Part shown: one piece after another, positions 1 to 5,897 of the stretch
Layout of the letters: each line of letters begins with the position of its first letter
How positions within the stretch are numbered: the stretch's first letter is position 1
Assembly: GCA_015487535.1 (NCBI GenBank)
Contig: WFPN01000076.1
Location: forward strand, 1 to 6,304
Length of the DNA stretch: 6,304 nucleotides
Source: Aquificaceae bacterium
Lineage (GTDB): Bacteria > Aquificota > Aquificia > Aquificales > Aquificaceae
Direction of reading: 5' to 3'
Notes under the pieces: model-generated
The model's input: the letters and a program-made list of their open reading frames with translations, nothing else
Database searches by the model: none
Told to the model about the DNA's origin: nothing
Translations under genes and position numbers: made by a program

Positions 1-477
1 ATGGCCACCCAGGAGACGTTCCTGCTGAACGCCTCCGTAAGGGAGAACCTCCTGATAGCGAACCCGAAGGCTTCAGAGAAGGAGCTCTGGGAGGCTCTGA
101 GACTCGCGGGGTGTGATTTCGTGGAGAGGATAGGCCTCGACAGCGTGGTTGGCGAGAGGGGCTACTCCCTCTCGGGCGGCGAGAGACAGAGGCTCGCGAT
201 AGCCAGGCTCTTTTTGAAGAGCCCGGATATAGTAATTCTGGACGAGGCCACCTCTGCCCTCGATATGAACACCGAGAAGAGGGTTCTGAGGAATATCTTT
301 GAGTTCTTCGAGGGTAAGACCATGTTCATAGTGGCCCACAGGCTCTCCAACGTTATGGAGTGCGACAGGATCGTGGTTATGAAGGAGGGCAGGATAGTGG
401 AGGAGGGGAACTTTTACACCCTCGTGGAGAAGAGGGGTGAGTTCTTCAAGATATTCAGGGAAGGCAAGATGGTATAA
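1..477 (+). CDS. ABC exporter ATP-binding protein, C-terminal part (MsbA/LipA-like), 5' truncated by window
   Basis: This is the C-terminal 158 residues of the nucleotide-binding domain of an ABC exporter. Such proteins hydrolyse ATP at the inner face of the cytoplasmic membrane to drive lipid, drug or peptide export. Visible motifs in order: Q-loop Gln at residue 4 (TQETFLLNASVREN, like the MVTQE segment of MsbA-type exporters), ABC signature LSGGERQ (57-63), Walker B IVILDE (77-82), D-loop SALD (85-88) and the H-loop His113 in VAHR. The Walker A loop and transmembrane domain lie upstream of the window. The ATG at position 1 is therefore an internal Met, not the start. The C-terminus, after a short EEGNFYTLVEKRGEFF segment, is normal for the family. 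The stop codon lies inside a TATAAT element that probably serves gmk. The substrate cannot be told from this part; lipid A-core flippase (MsbA) or a multidrug half-transporter are the main options. Confidence 0.93.
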   Translation: MATQETFLLNASVRENLLIANPKASEKELWEALRLAGCDFVERIGLDSVVGERGYSLSGGERQRLAIARLFLKSPDIVILDEATSALDMNTEKRVLRNIFEFFEGKTMFIVAHRLSNVMECDRIVVMKEGRIVEEGNFYTLVEKRGEFFKIFREGKMV

Positions 478-478
478 T
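470..478 (+). promoter_or_regulatory. Extended -10 promoter for gmk
   Basis: A perfect extended -10 motif, TG-G-TATAAT, spans the last codons and stop of the ABC gene. No convincing -35 box lies 16-18 nt upstream, as is usual for extended -10 promoters. Start of transcription would be expected near 485, only about 6 nt before the gmk ATG at 491, so the mRNA would be nearly leaderless. This fits the absence of a Shine-Dalgarno sequence there. Confidence 0.5.
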
Positions 479-490
479 TCCTACTCAGGT

Positions 491-1138
491 ATGGCCAAGC
501 TCTTCATACTCTCGGCACCCTCCGGAACTGGTAAGAGCACGATAGCCGGGAAACTCCTTCAGCAGCTGGAAGGTATAAGGAGGGTTGTAACGGTAACCAC
601 CCGTGAACCACGCCCGGGGGAGAAACCGGGGGTCGATTACATATTCCTTACGAAGGAGGAGTTCGAGAAGGGTATAGAAGAGGGGAGGTTTTTAGAGTAC
701 GCGAACGTTTACGGCAACTACTACGGCACACCCAGGGATCAGGTTGAGAGGAACTTGGAAGAGGGCTACGATTCCCTCCTTGTGATAGACGTTCAGGGTG
801 CCTTCAAGGTGAAGAGGATATATCCGGATGCGGTTAGCGTCTTCCTCCTGCCCCCTTCCCTTGAGGAGCTGAAGAGGAGGATGATAGGCAGGGGATACAG
901 GGACAAGAACGCTCAGGTTAGGCTCGAGACAGCAAAGGGTGAGATCCCCTGTGCCAAGAGGTTCGATTATATTATAATTAACGACTTCGTTGATAAAGCT
1001 GTGGACCAGCTCAAGAGCGTAATCCTGGCTTCCAGATGCGAGAGGGATAGCACCTTGAGGAACTTAAGGAACCTTTTAAAGAGCGAGGAGATCTTAAGTC
1101 TTATAGAAGGAGGAGAGTGCTATGTCAAAGAGGCCTGA
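491..1138 (+). CDS. gmk: Guanylate kinase
   Basis: Cytoplasmic enzyme that phosphorylates GMP (and dGMP) to GDP with ATP, needed for GTP supply. The 215-residue length is usual (E. coli about 207). Visible motifs: P-loop SAPSGTGKST (8-17), the GMP-binding region VTVTTREPRPGE (33-44) with Tyr50, FLEYANVYGNYYGTPRD (67-83) with the GMP-contacting Glu and Tyr, DVQGA (100-104), and the lid region with GRG (133-135), followed by the conserved IIIND (161-165). The frame is open further upstream to 437, but the family start (MAKLFILSAPSG) sits at the ATG at 491, 13 nt after the ABC stop. No Shine-Dalgarno sequence precedes this ATG; a TGnTATAAT element does. The 3' end overlaps rpoZ by 17 nt, a gmk-rpoZ order common in bacteria. 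The 3' coding sequence also carries the rpoZ ribosome binding site. Confidence 0.97.
   Translation: MAKLFILSAPSGTGKSTIAGKLLQQLEGIRRVVTVTTREPRPGEKPGVDYIFLTKEEFEKGIEEGRFLEYANVYGNYYGTPRDQVERNLEEGYDSLLVIDVQGAFKVKRIYPDAVSVFLLPPSLEELKRRMIGRGYRDKNAQVRLETAKGEIPCAKRFDYIIINDFVDKAVDQLKSVILASRCERDSTLRNLRNLLKSEEILSLIEGGECYVKEA
1107..1113 (+). promoter_or_regulatory. Strong Shine-Dalgarno for rpoZ
   Basis: AAGGAGG lies 8 nt before the rpoZ ATG at 1122, inside the gmk coding sequence. It fixes the rpoZ start even though this makes the two genes overlap by 17 nt. Confidence 0.85.
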
Positions 1139-1328
1139 TATAGAGAACGCCCTCAAACAGGTAGGCTCGAGGTACGAGCTCGTGCACGCTGCGGTCAAGA
1201 GAACTAGGCAGCTCCTTGAGGAGGGTGAGGACTTCTTCATAAGGGGGGAGAGAGAGCTCATCAAGAAAACCTTCCAGGCGATAGAGGACATAGCGAGCGG
1301 GAAGGTCAAAGTGGTAAAGACGGAATAA
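1122..1328 (+). CDS. rpoZ: DNA-directed RNA polymerase omega subunit
   Basis: Small RNA polymerase subunit that binds the beta' C-terminus and helps assemble the enzyme; in many bacteria it also forms part of a ppGpp site. The 68-residue protein keeps the conserved omega core: a start like RPDIENALKQVGSRYELV, then AAVKRTRQL (23-31), and a second conserved helix KKTFQAIEDIASGKVKV (48-64) that ends the protein. It lacks the variable C-terminal tail of the 91-residue E. coli protein, as is common for short omegas. The start is set by AAGGAGG 8 nt upstream. It overlaps the end of gmk, suggesting translational coupling, and lies 10 nt before rlmN. Confidence 0.92.
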   Translation: MSKRPDIENALKQVGSRYELVHAAVKRTRQLLEEGEDFFIRGERELIKKTFQAIEDIASGKVKVVKTE

Positions 1329-1338
1329 CTTAATACCT

Positions 1339-2412
1339 ATGGAATTTATCACAGGCTACACCCTTGAAGAACTCAAGGAAAGGATCACAGGCCTGGGACT
1401 CGAGCCTTACAGGGCCAATCAGATCCTGTCCTGGGTTTACAAGAAGCTCACCACAGACTTCAACCTCATGACAGACCTACCCAAAAAGGCAAGGGAGGAT
1501 CTGTCAAAGGTATTCAGCTTCCATCCCCTCAGGCTCGAGGATAGGGTCGAGGCCCCGGATGCGACCAAGTTTCTCTTCAGAACTCAGGACGGCCATCTTG
1601 TGGAGACGGTGCTGATAAAGGAGAGGGACCATCTGACCCTCTGCGTCTCCTCCCAGATAGGCTGTGCCGTTGGGTGCACCTTCTGTGCCACGGCGATGGA
1701 CGGTCTTATCAGGAACCTAACCGCCGCCGAGATAGTGGATCAGTTTCTCCAAGTTCAGCAGGTTACCGAGGAGAGGATAAGGAACGTCGTCTTCATGGGT
1801 ATGGGAGAGCCTCTGGCCAATTACGATAACGTAAGGAAAGCATCACAGATAATGGTCTCACCCTGGGGGCTTGACCTTTCCAAGAGGAGGGTAACTATCT
1901 CCACAAGCGGTATAGTTTCACAGCTCAAGAGGATGGCCAGGGACCCCTTCATGAGGGAGCTCAACCTGGCCGTCTCGATAAACTCTCCGAGGCAGGATCT
2001 CAGAGAGGAGCTGATGCCTCTTACCAAGACCAACACACTCAAGGAACTCATGGAGGTTCTGAAAAACTTTCCCCTTCCCAGGTACAGGAGGATAACCCTC
2101 GAGTACATACTCATAAAGGATGTGAACGACTCCGTGAAAGAGGCCAGACAGCTGGCAAAGCTGATAGGTCCTTACAAGAAGAAGTTCAAGGTGAACCTGA
2201 TACCGTACAATCCGGATCCGAACCTTCCCTACGAGAGGCCGCCTCTAGAGCGGATTCTGAGCTTCCAGAGGGAGCTCTGGGATCGGGGAGTGTCAACCTT
2301 CGTAAGGTTCAGCAAGGGGGCTGACGTCTTCGGGGCCTGCGGACAGCTCAGGAGCAGGAGGGTTATGTTAAAATCTCACCTCCATGAAACACATCCCGAA
2401 ATGGCTCGTTGA
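1339..2412 (+). CDS. rlmN: Dual-specificity 23S rRNA A2503 / tRNA A37 C2-methyltransferase (radical SAM)
   Basis: Radical SAM enzyme that methylates C2 of adenosine 2503 in 23S rRNA and, in characterised members, A37 of some tRNAs. The N-terminal RNA-binding part (1-95) has YRANQILSWVYKK and MTDLPKKARE. The core has the CxxxCxxC 4Fe-4S motif (Cys109, Cys113, Cys116), GMGEPL (154-159), and RRVTISTSG (183-191). The two cysteines of the methyl-transfer mechanism are both present: Cys102 in LCVSSQ, seven residues before the cluster motif as in the E. coli enzyme, and Cys334 in the C-terminal ACGQL. Spacing and motifs favour RlmN over Cfr, though sequence motifs separate them imperfectly. The length of 357 residues is normal. 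No Shine-Dalgarno sequence is clear before the ATG, which is 10 nt after rpoZ; coupling to rpoZ translation is likely. The last 29 nt overlap lepB. Confidence 0.95.
   Translation: MEFITGYTLEELKERITGLGLEPYRANQILSWVYKKLTTDFNLMTDLPKKAREDLSKVFSFHPLRLEDRVEAPDATKFLFRTQDGHLVETVLIKERDHLTLCVSSQIGCAVGCTFCATAMDGLIRNLTAAEIVDQFLQVQQVTEERIRNVVFMGMGEPLANYDNVRKASQIMVSPWGLDLSKRRVTISTSGIVSQLKRMARDPFMRELNLAVSINSPRQDLREELMPLTKTNTLKELMEVLKNFPLPRYRRITLEYILIKDVNDSVKEARQLAKLIGPYKKKFKVNLIPYNPDPNLPYERPPLERILSFQRELWDRGVSTFVRFSKGADVFGACGQLRSRRVMLKSHLHETHPEMAR
2366..2374 (+). promoter_or_regulatory. Candidate extended -10 promoter for lepB
   Basis: TG-T-TAAAAT (5 of 6 bases match the -10 consensus, plus the TGn extension) lies inside the 3' end of rlmN and ends 9 nt before the lepB ATG. 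The start point would fall near 2381, leaving a leader of about 3 nt. The lepB start has no Shine-Dalgarno sequence at a usable distance, which fits a leaderless mRNA. An AGGAGGG run at 2356-2362 is 21 nt before the ATG, too far to serve it. Confidence 0.38.
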
Positions 2413-3151
2413 GTTCGCTGTAATAGTAGCCGTAGTTCTCCTAATCAGAGCTACCCTGGTGCAGGCCTTCAACATACCATCGGCCTCTATGCAGCCTACC
2501 CTCCTCATAGGGGACTTCATACTGGTAAACAAGCTCGTTTACAGGGTCTCCGAGCCAAGGAGGGGTGACATAATCGTGTTCAAGTATCCCGTAAACCCGA
2601 GCCTCGATTACATAAAGAGGGTGATCGCCGGACCCGGAGACCTCGTCGAGTTCGAAGAGTTCTACGACCCGGAGGCGGAGATAAAGATCTACAGGGTTAA
2701 GGTGAACGGTAGGGAGTACAGTTTAAAGTATAAAAAGCTCAGGAGCTTCAACGGCAGGTTTTACTACGAGTTCGAAGAGAAGATCCCCGTGAACGGGAAG
2801 ACAGTTTCCCACGAGGTCTGGTACTCCGCCTATCCGACCAAGGTTGCCGGCCTTGTCTCCTACGGCGAGGACGAGTGTATAGAGAGGAAGTACAACCTCT
2901 GCGTTAAGTTCAGAGTTCCCGAAAGCCATTACTTCGTTATGGGTGATAACAGGGACAACAGCGAGGACAGCAGGTTCTGGGGTTTCGTCCCGAGGGAGAA
3001 CGTGCTTGGGAAGGCCTTCGTGATCTACTTCTCAGGTGAGGTGCCGCCCCTGACTCCCGAGGACGTGACCATATTTACAGGCTTTAGGCAGCTCTTTTTG
3101 GCCCTGCTGCATCCAAGGTTAGAGAGAATAGGTAGGTACTTCATATATTAG
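2384..3151 (+). CDS. lepB: Signal peptidase I
   Basis: Membrane-bound Ser/Lys protease that cleaves signal peptides from secreted proteins at the outer face of the cytoplasmic membrane. One N-terminal transmembrane segment (about 8-28) is followed by the catalytic Ser35 in IPSASMQPTL, the region RRGDIIVF (59-66), the catalytic Lys78 in DYIKRVIAGPGD (75-86), and the GDNRDNSEDSRFWGFV box (187-202). Between the last two boxes lies an insertion of about 100 residues, as in Gram-negative enzymes. Cys165 and Cys173 in this insertion could form a disulfide on the periplasmic side (inference). The C-terminal PRLERIGRYF resembles the usual family end. The frame is closed by a stop at 2369-2371, so ATG 2384 is the first ATG. 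It overlaps rlmN by 29 nt. Its stop codon overlaps that of the convergent gene. Confidence 0.95.
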   Translation: MKHIPKWLVEFAVIVAVVLLIRATLVQAFNIPSASMQPTLLIGDFILVNKLVYRVSEPRRGDIIVFKYPVNPSLDYIKRVIAGPGDLVEFEEFYDPEAEIKIYRVKVNGREYSLKYKKLRSFNGRFYYEFEEKIPVNGKTVSHEVWYSAYPTKVAGLVSYGEDECIERKYNLCVKFRVPESHYFVMGDNRDNSEDSRFWGFVPRENVLGKAFVIYFSGEVPPLTPEDVTIFTGFRQLFLALLHPRLERIGRYFIY

Positions 3152-4809
3152 AAGGGGTTTATAAAAACCCCCGCCTCGTCCAGCTTCTTCAGGACTCCTA
3201 CCACCGTAGATGGCTTTATACCCGGAACCATCATGGTGGCGTTGAGGAGCAATTCTACGGTAAAGGGAGGTTCCACATAGACGTCCGTTACGTTGCCGTT
3301 CTCTACGGTGGCGAACCTGCCCAGCTCCTCCAGGAACCTGTCGCTCACACCTTTCTCCTCGTTGTTCAGGACGAAGTTAACCACGCTGCTGAGGACCTCC
3401 AGGGCCTTCTCCTTCTCGGAAACAGGCCCGTAATCTATTCCTGTCCTCATACCTGAGAGCTCGGTGAGGGTTCTGGCAAAGTTCCCGTAAGGACGACCGT
3501 ACCTGGGAAACACCCTGCTAACGTTCAGATCGCTCACCCTACCCACTAAACTGTTCAAGACACCCCCGGAGGGCATATACACCCTGTGGTACAGCTTAAC
3601 CTCGTCTATGGGGTCTTCCTCCTTTTCGTTGAAGAAGGAGCTGAGGAATTCAGGCGTGAAGAGGTACCCCGTATCCTCCTCGTAGAGACAGAAGCCCCCT
3701 AAGGATGGGGAGAAGCTGACGGGAACGAACCTGAGCCTGTGTCCTGTGGCGACGGTGACCGAGTAAGAAGGGAAGTCCTCGAAGGTTCGTATTCTCCCCG
3801 ACTTGCACCCGGACTCGGCGAGGCCCCTCTTTACCGAGTAATCTGTTATGAACTGCACGTTCACCTTCTGCTCAACCATTATGAAGGTGTTGTAAACGCT
3901 TGAGAGGTCTCCCGTGAGAAGGATAACGGCGTCCAGCTCGTTCATGTTGAAGAGGACGTCCTCCACCAGGTTCCTGACACCGCTCCATTCGTCGAGGGAT
4001 CCGGCGTTTATCAGGAAGGCTACCTTCTTATCCCTTCCTTCGTATATACGCAGGTAAACGTTCTTTAGGAGGACCGGAACGCTTGCGAACTTGGATACCC
4101 TGTAAAGACCCTCCTCTATCTCCTCAACGGGTTCGAGCTCCTTAACGATCTTCTCTCCTTCCGATAGCACGACCTTGACGGGTTTGGTTTTCTCTATCAG
4201 GGTCTTTACGAACTCTAAGGTGCTTCCGAACTTCTGCTCGAGCTCTATCTCCTTAAACTCCTTCACCTTCACTATCGGATTGTCGCTTTCCAGGACAGAT
4301 CTGAGCTCCTCGAGCGTGCAGTCCATACCATCGAGAACCCCGTCTCTGATCAGTATGTTACAGCTATTCCCGTTCGATACCTCTACTACCCTGCTCTCCT
4401 TAAGGTTGGAGAGCTTCACAACCGTATTTATCAGGCCCAGTTGGTGGGCCTCTTCGAATGGATCTAGCTTGTGAAGGTAGCTGAGCTTGTTGAGGAGCTC
4501 TAAGGGATTGAAGGGCTTCCTGACGAAGTTCAGCTCGGAAAATCCCATATTGAGGAGCCGCTTCTCCTCCTCCTCCCTGTCCACGAGGAAGAAAGGGAGT
4601 GTAGCCCTTTCGCCGGTCCACGACTCGAACCAGGACTTTATGTCCGTGTGGTTGAGTATGACTATGTCTATATCGGTGGACGATATGAGGTCCCTGTACA
4701 TGTTGTCGTTGGCAGCTATGAGGAGCTTGTGTCCCGTAACGTTAAAGATGTCCCCCAGTAGGGGAAAAACTTCCCTCTCCCTGTCCAGAAGCAGAGCCTT
4801 TATAGACAT
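3148..4809 (-). CDS. Receiver-like / PATAN-like / degenerate ODP (flavodiiron-type) multidomain protein, function unknown
   Basis: A 553-residue soluble protein with no signal peptide or membrane span. Residues 1-116 look like a response-regulator receiver fold: Asp9 after the first strand, and KPF (98-100) in the usual Lys-Pro place. However, Asn53 occupies the phosphoacceptor Asp position (DIVILNHTD), so phosphorylation is unlikely. Residues 123-190 resemble a PATAN/DUF4388 domain (weak). Residues 233-440 align without gaps at key places with the metallo-beta-lactamase-like domain of flavodiiron/ODP proteins: LDAVILLTGDLSSVY matches the HxExDH strand-loop, RLRFVP...LYEEDTGYLFTPEF the following region, and PRYGRP the PxHGP motif. 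The metal ligands are mostly replaced (Thr299, Asp301, Ser303, Ser304, Pro368, Glu387, Tyr437). Residues 445-553 form an unassigned helical tail. ATG 4809 follows AAGGAG by 8 nt; GTG 4812 is also possible. It overlaps the upstream 82-residue gene in a TGATG. The role is inferred to be signalling, perhaps binding-only. Confidence 0.72.
   Translation of the reverse strand: MSIKALLLDREREVFPLLGDIFNVTGHKLLIAANDNMYRDLISSTDIDIVILNHTDIKSWFESWTGERATLPFFLVDREEEEKRLLNMGFSELNFVRKPFNPLELLNKLSYLHKLDPFEEAHQLGLINTVVKLSNLKESRVVEVSNGNSCNILIRDGVLDGMDCTLEELRSVLESDNPIVKVKEFKEIELEQKFGSTLEFVKTLIEKTKPVKVVLSEGEKIVKELEPVEEIEEGLYRVSKFASVPVLLKNVYLRIYEGRDKKVAFLINAGSLDEWSGVRNLVEDVLFNMNELDAVILLTGDLSSVYNTFIMVEQKVNVQFITDYSVKRGLAESGCKSGRIRTFEDFPSYSVTVATGHRLRFVPVSFSPSLGGFCLYEEDTGYLFTPEFLSSFFNEKEEDPIDEVKLYHRVYMPSGGVLNSLVGRVSDLNVSRVFPRYGRPYGNFARTLTELSGMRTGIDYGPVSEKEKALEVLSSVVNFVLNNEEKGVSDRFLEELGRFATVENGNVTDVYVEPPFTVELLLNATMMVPGIKPSTVVGVLKKLDEAGVFINPF
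3154..3171. terminator. Candidate bidirectional hairpin between convergent genes
   Basis: GGGGTTT (3154-3160) and AAACCCC (3165-3171) form a 7-bp stem with a 4-nt ATAA loop. It lies just after the lepB stop and inside the last codons of the convergent gene. The lower-strand RNA would carry UUCUAAUAUAU after the stem, a weak U-rich tail; the upper-strand RNA has none. It could end either transcript, but it is a modest terminator. Confidence 0.35.
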
Positions 4810-5057
4810 CACTCTATCTCCTTCTTCTTAGCCGCTACCTCTAAGAGGCTCAGGTTCTCCCTGAGTATGTTCATGGACTGCACTACCATGAAGAAGGCGT
4901 GCTCCACGTTCAGGAGGGCTCCCTGAAACGAAAGATCGTCCTCCCTCAGCCTCAGCTCCCTAAAGCGTCGGAAATGCTCATCGATCTCCGTTCCGCACTC
5001 CAGAAGCTTAGGTATTAGCTCTCGGTAGAGCTTTATCGCTTCCTCCCTCGTGTCCAT
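4809..5057 (-). CDS. Small helical protein of unknown function (82 aa)
   Basis: I do not recognise this protein. It is 82 residues, charged (rich in Glu, Arg, Leu, Lys) and looks almost wholly helical, with likely helices near 4-18, 23-36 and 42-78. The last has a hydrophobic face (FFMVVQSMNIL, 55-65) that is too short and interrupted for a membrane span and more like a packing surface. There is one Cys (21). It is probably real: GAGG lies 8 nt before its ATG, it sits only 10 nt after tlyA, and its stop overlaps the start of the receiver/ODP gene (TGATG). The tight coupling suggests it acts with that protein, for example as a partner or adaptor, but this is inference from position only. Confidence 0.75.
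   Translation of the reverse strand: MDTREEAIKLYRELIPKLLECGTEIDEHFRRFRELRLREDDLSFQGALLNVEHAFFMVVQSMNILRENLSLLEVAAKKKEIE
4818..4823 (-). promoter_or_regulatory. Shine-Dalgarno for the receiver/ODP gene
   Basis: AAGGAG on the lower strand lies 8 nt before ATG 4809 and 5 nt before the alternative GTG at 4812. The ATG has the better spacing and is preferred. The site lies within the end of the upstream 82-codon gene, pointing to coupled translation. Confidence 0.7.
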
Positions 5058-5067
5058 GGCCCACCCC

Positions 5068-5841
5068 TCAAATAGTATAATCGAGCGCTCTCTCTATTTC
5101 TTTCTCTACATCCACCTCCTCTATGTTCCTGGCGGCGAGCACGAAGAACTCCTCATTTCCCTTCGTCCCCCTGGGGTGGGCCTTTATAACACCCCCCACA
5201 TTGAAACTGAGTTCCCTTAGAAAGTTTACAACCTTCAGTACCGCCTTCTTCCTGAGCTCCCTGTCCCTCACCACGCCCTTTTTTACCTCTCTAGGACAGA
5301 GTTCGAACTGGGGTTTCACCAGAACCAGGAGGATCCCCTCCTCTTTTAGGAAGGGAATCACCTTCGGAAGGACCTTGGTTGCGGATATGAAGGAAACGTC
5401 CACCGAGATTACGTCCACCTTCTCTGGGATATGCTCGGAGGTGAGATCTCTGGCGTCCGTCTTTTCGTAGAGGACAACCCTCGGGTCGGTCCTGAGCTTT
5501 GGATCCATCTGACCCCTTCCAACGTCCACGGCATAGACCCTCCTAGCTCCGTGCTGAAGGAAGCAGTCTGTGAAGCCCCCCGTGGAGGATCCCACGTCCA
5601 GTATTGTCTTCCCCTCCACCTTCAGGTTGAACCTCTTCAGGGCGCCCTCGAGCTTATAGCCTCCCCTCGAGACATACCTCGGAGGCTCGAGGACCTCTAT
5701 GTCCTCGTCACCCTTTACCTTGTAACCAGGCTTGTCCACCACCTTCCCGCCGACCCTGACGAGACCGGCCATTATCAGGGCCTGGGCCTTCTCCCTCGAT
5801 GGGGCGAGCTTCCTTTCAAAAAGGAGTTTGTCGAGCCTCAT
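5068..5841 (-). CDS. tlyA: TlyA family rRNA (cytidine-2'-O)-methyltransferase
   Basis: SAM-dependent enzyme of the TlyA/hemolysin-A family. Characterised members methylate ribose 2'-OH of cytidines in 16S and/or 23S rRNA; the old hemolysin name reflects a different reported activity. The N-terminal S4 RNA-binding domain (about 1-60) begins MRLDKLLFERKLAPSREKA and ends near RYVSRGGYKL (55-64). The FtsJ-like methyltransferase domain has the SAM motif LDVGSSTGGFTD (81-92), DVGRGQMD (106-113), SVDVSFIS (146-153), VKPQFE (175-180) and GNEEFF (228-233). The expected catalytic tetrad is visible: Lys63, Asp148, Lys176, Glu231. The length of 257 residues is normal. The ATG at 5841 begins the canonical N-terminus; AAAGGA lies very close before it (3 nt spacing), under a candidate -10. 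It appears to be the first gene of a leftward three-gene operon and is divergent from bpsA. Confidence 0.95.
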   Translation of the reverse strand: MRLDKLLFERKLAPSREKAQALIMAGLVRVGGKVVDKPGYKVKGDEDIEVLEPPRYVSRGGYKLEGALKRFNLKVEGKTILDVGSSTGGFTDCFLQHGARRVYAVDVGRGQMDPKLRTDPRVVLYEKTDARDLTSEHIPEKVDVISVDVSFISATKVLPKVIPFLKEEGILLVLVKPQFELCPREVKKGVVRDRELRKKAVLKVVNFLRELSFNVGGVIKAHPRGTKGNEEFFVLAARNIEEVDVEKEIERALDYTI

Positions 5842-5855
5842 CGTTCCTTTATAAT
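5828..5855 (+). promoter_or_regulatory. Promoter for bpsA
   Basis: A perfect TATAAT at 5850-5855 with a weak -35 (TTGTCG, 5828-5833) 16 nt upstream, the latter inside the start of tlyA. Transcription would begin near 5862, giving a leader of about 36 nt that contains the GGAGG ribosome binding site. Confidence 0.5.
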
Positions 5856-5856
5856 A
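5851..5856 (-). promoter_or_regulatory. Candidate -10 for tlyA
   Basis: TATTAT on the lower strand, 9 nt before the tlyA ATG. A start point about 7 nt further on would leave only a few nucleotides of leader. It overlaps the bpsA -10 on the other strand, so the two promoters would compete. No good -35 box is visible; TTTGGG 15 nt upstream is poor. Confidence 0.3.
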
Positions 5857-5885
5857 TTAAGCCTGCGAAATCCCAAAGTTTTCCC

Positions 5886-5890
5886 GGAGG
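5886..5890 (+). promoter_or_regulatory. Shine-Dalgarno that fixes the TTG start of bpsA
   Basis: GGAGG lies 7 nt before TTG 5898. No ATG or GTG lies in frame at a suitable place, so this site decides the start. Confidence 0.75.
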
Positions 5891-5897
5891 TGAAGGA

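Noticed and set aside
437..490. Longer gmk N-terminus from ATG 437
   Set aside because: The extra 18 residues overlap the ABC gene, have no family counterpart, and the conserved guanylate kinase start is at 491.
612..633. Repeated CCGGGGG in gmk
   Set aside because: It encodes the conserved PRPGEKPG segment; ordinary codon use explains the repeat.
1326..1338. -10-like motif before rlmN, as seen for gmk and lepB
   Set aside because: TAACTT matches only 3 of 6 consensus bases and CTTAAT would place the start past the ATG; not strong enough to call.
1821..2114. Lower-strand open frame opposite rlmN
   Set aside because: Shadow of a highly conserved radical SAM coding region; no start signals.
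4175..4831. Two + strand open frames (4175-4474 and 4487-4831)
   Set aside because: Serine- and leucine-rich translations typical of the antisense of a Glu/Lys/Arg-rich gene; the lower-strand genes have ribosome binding sites and domain structure.
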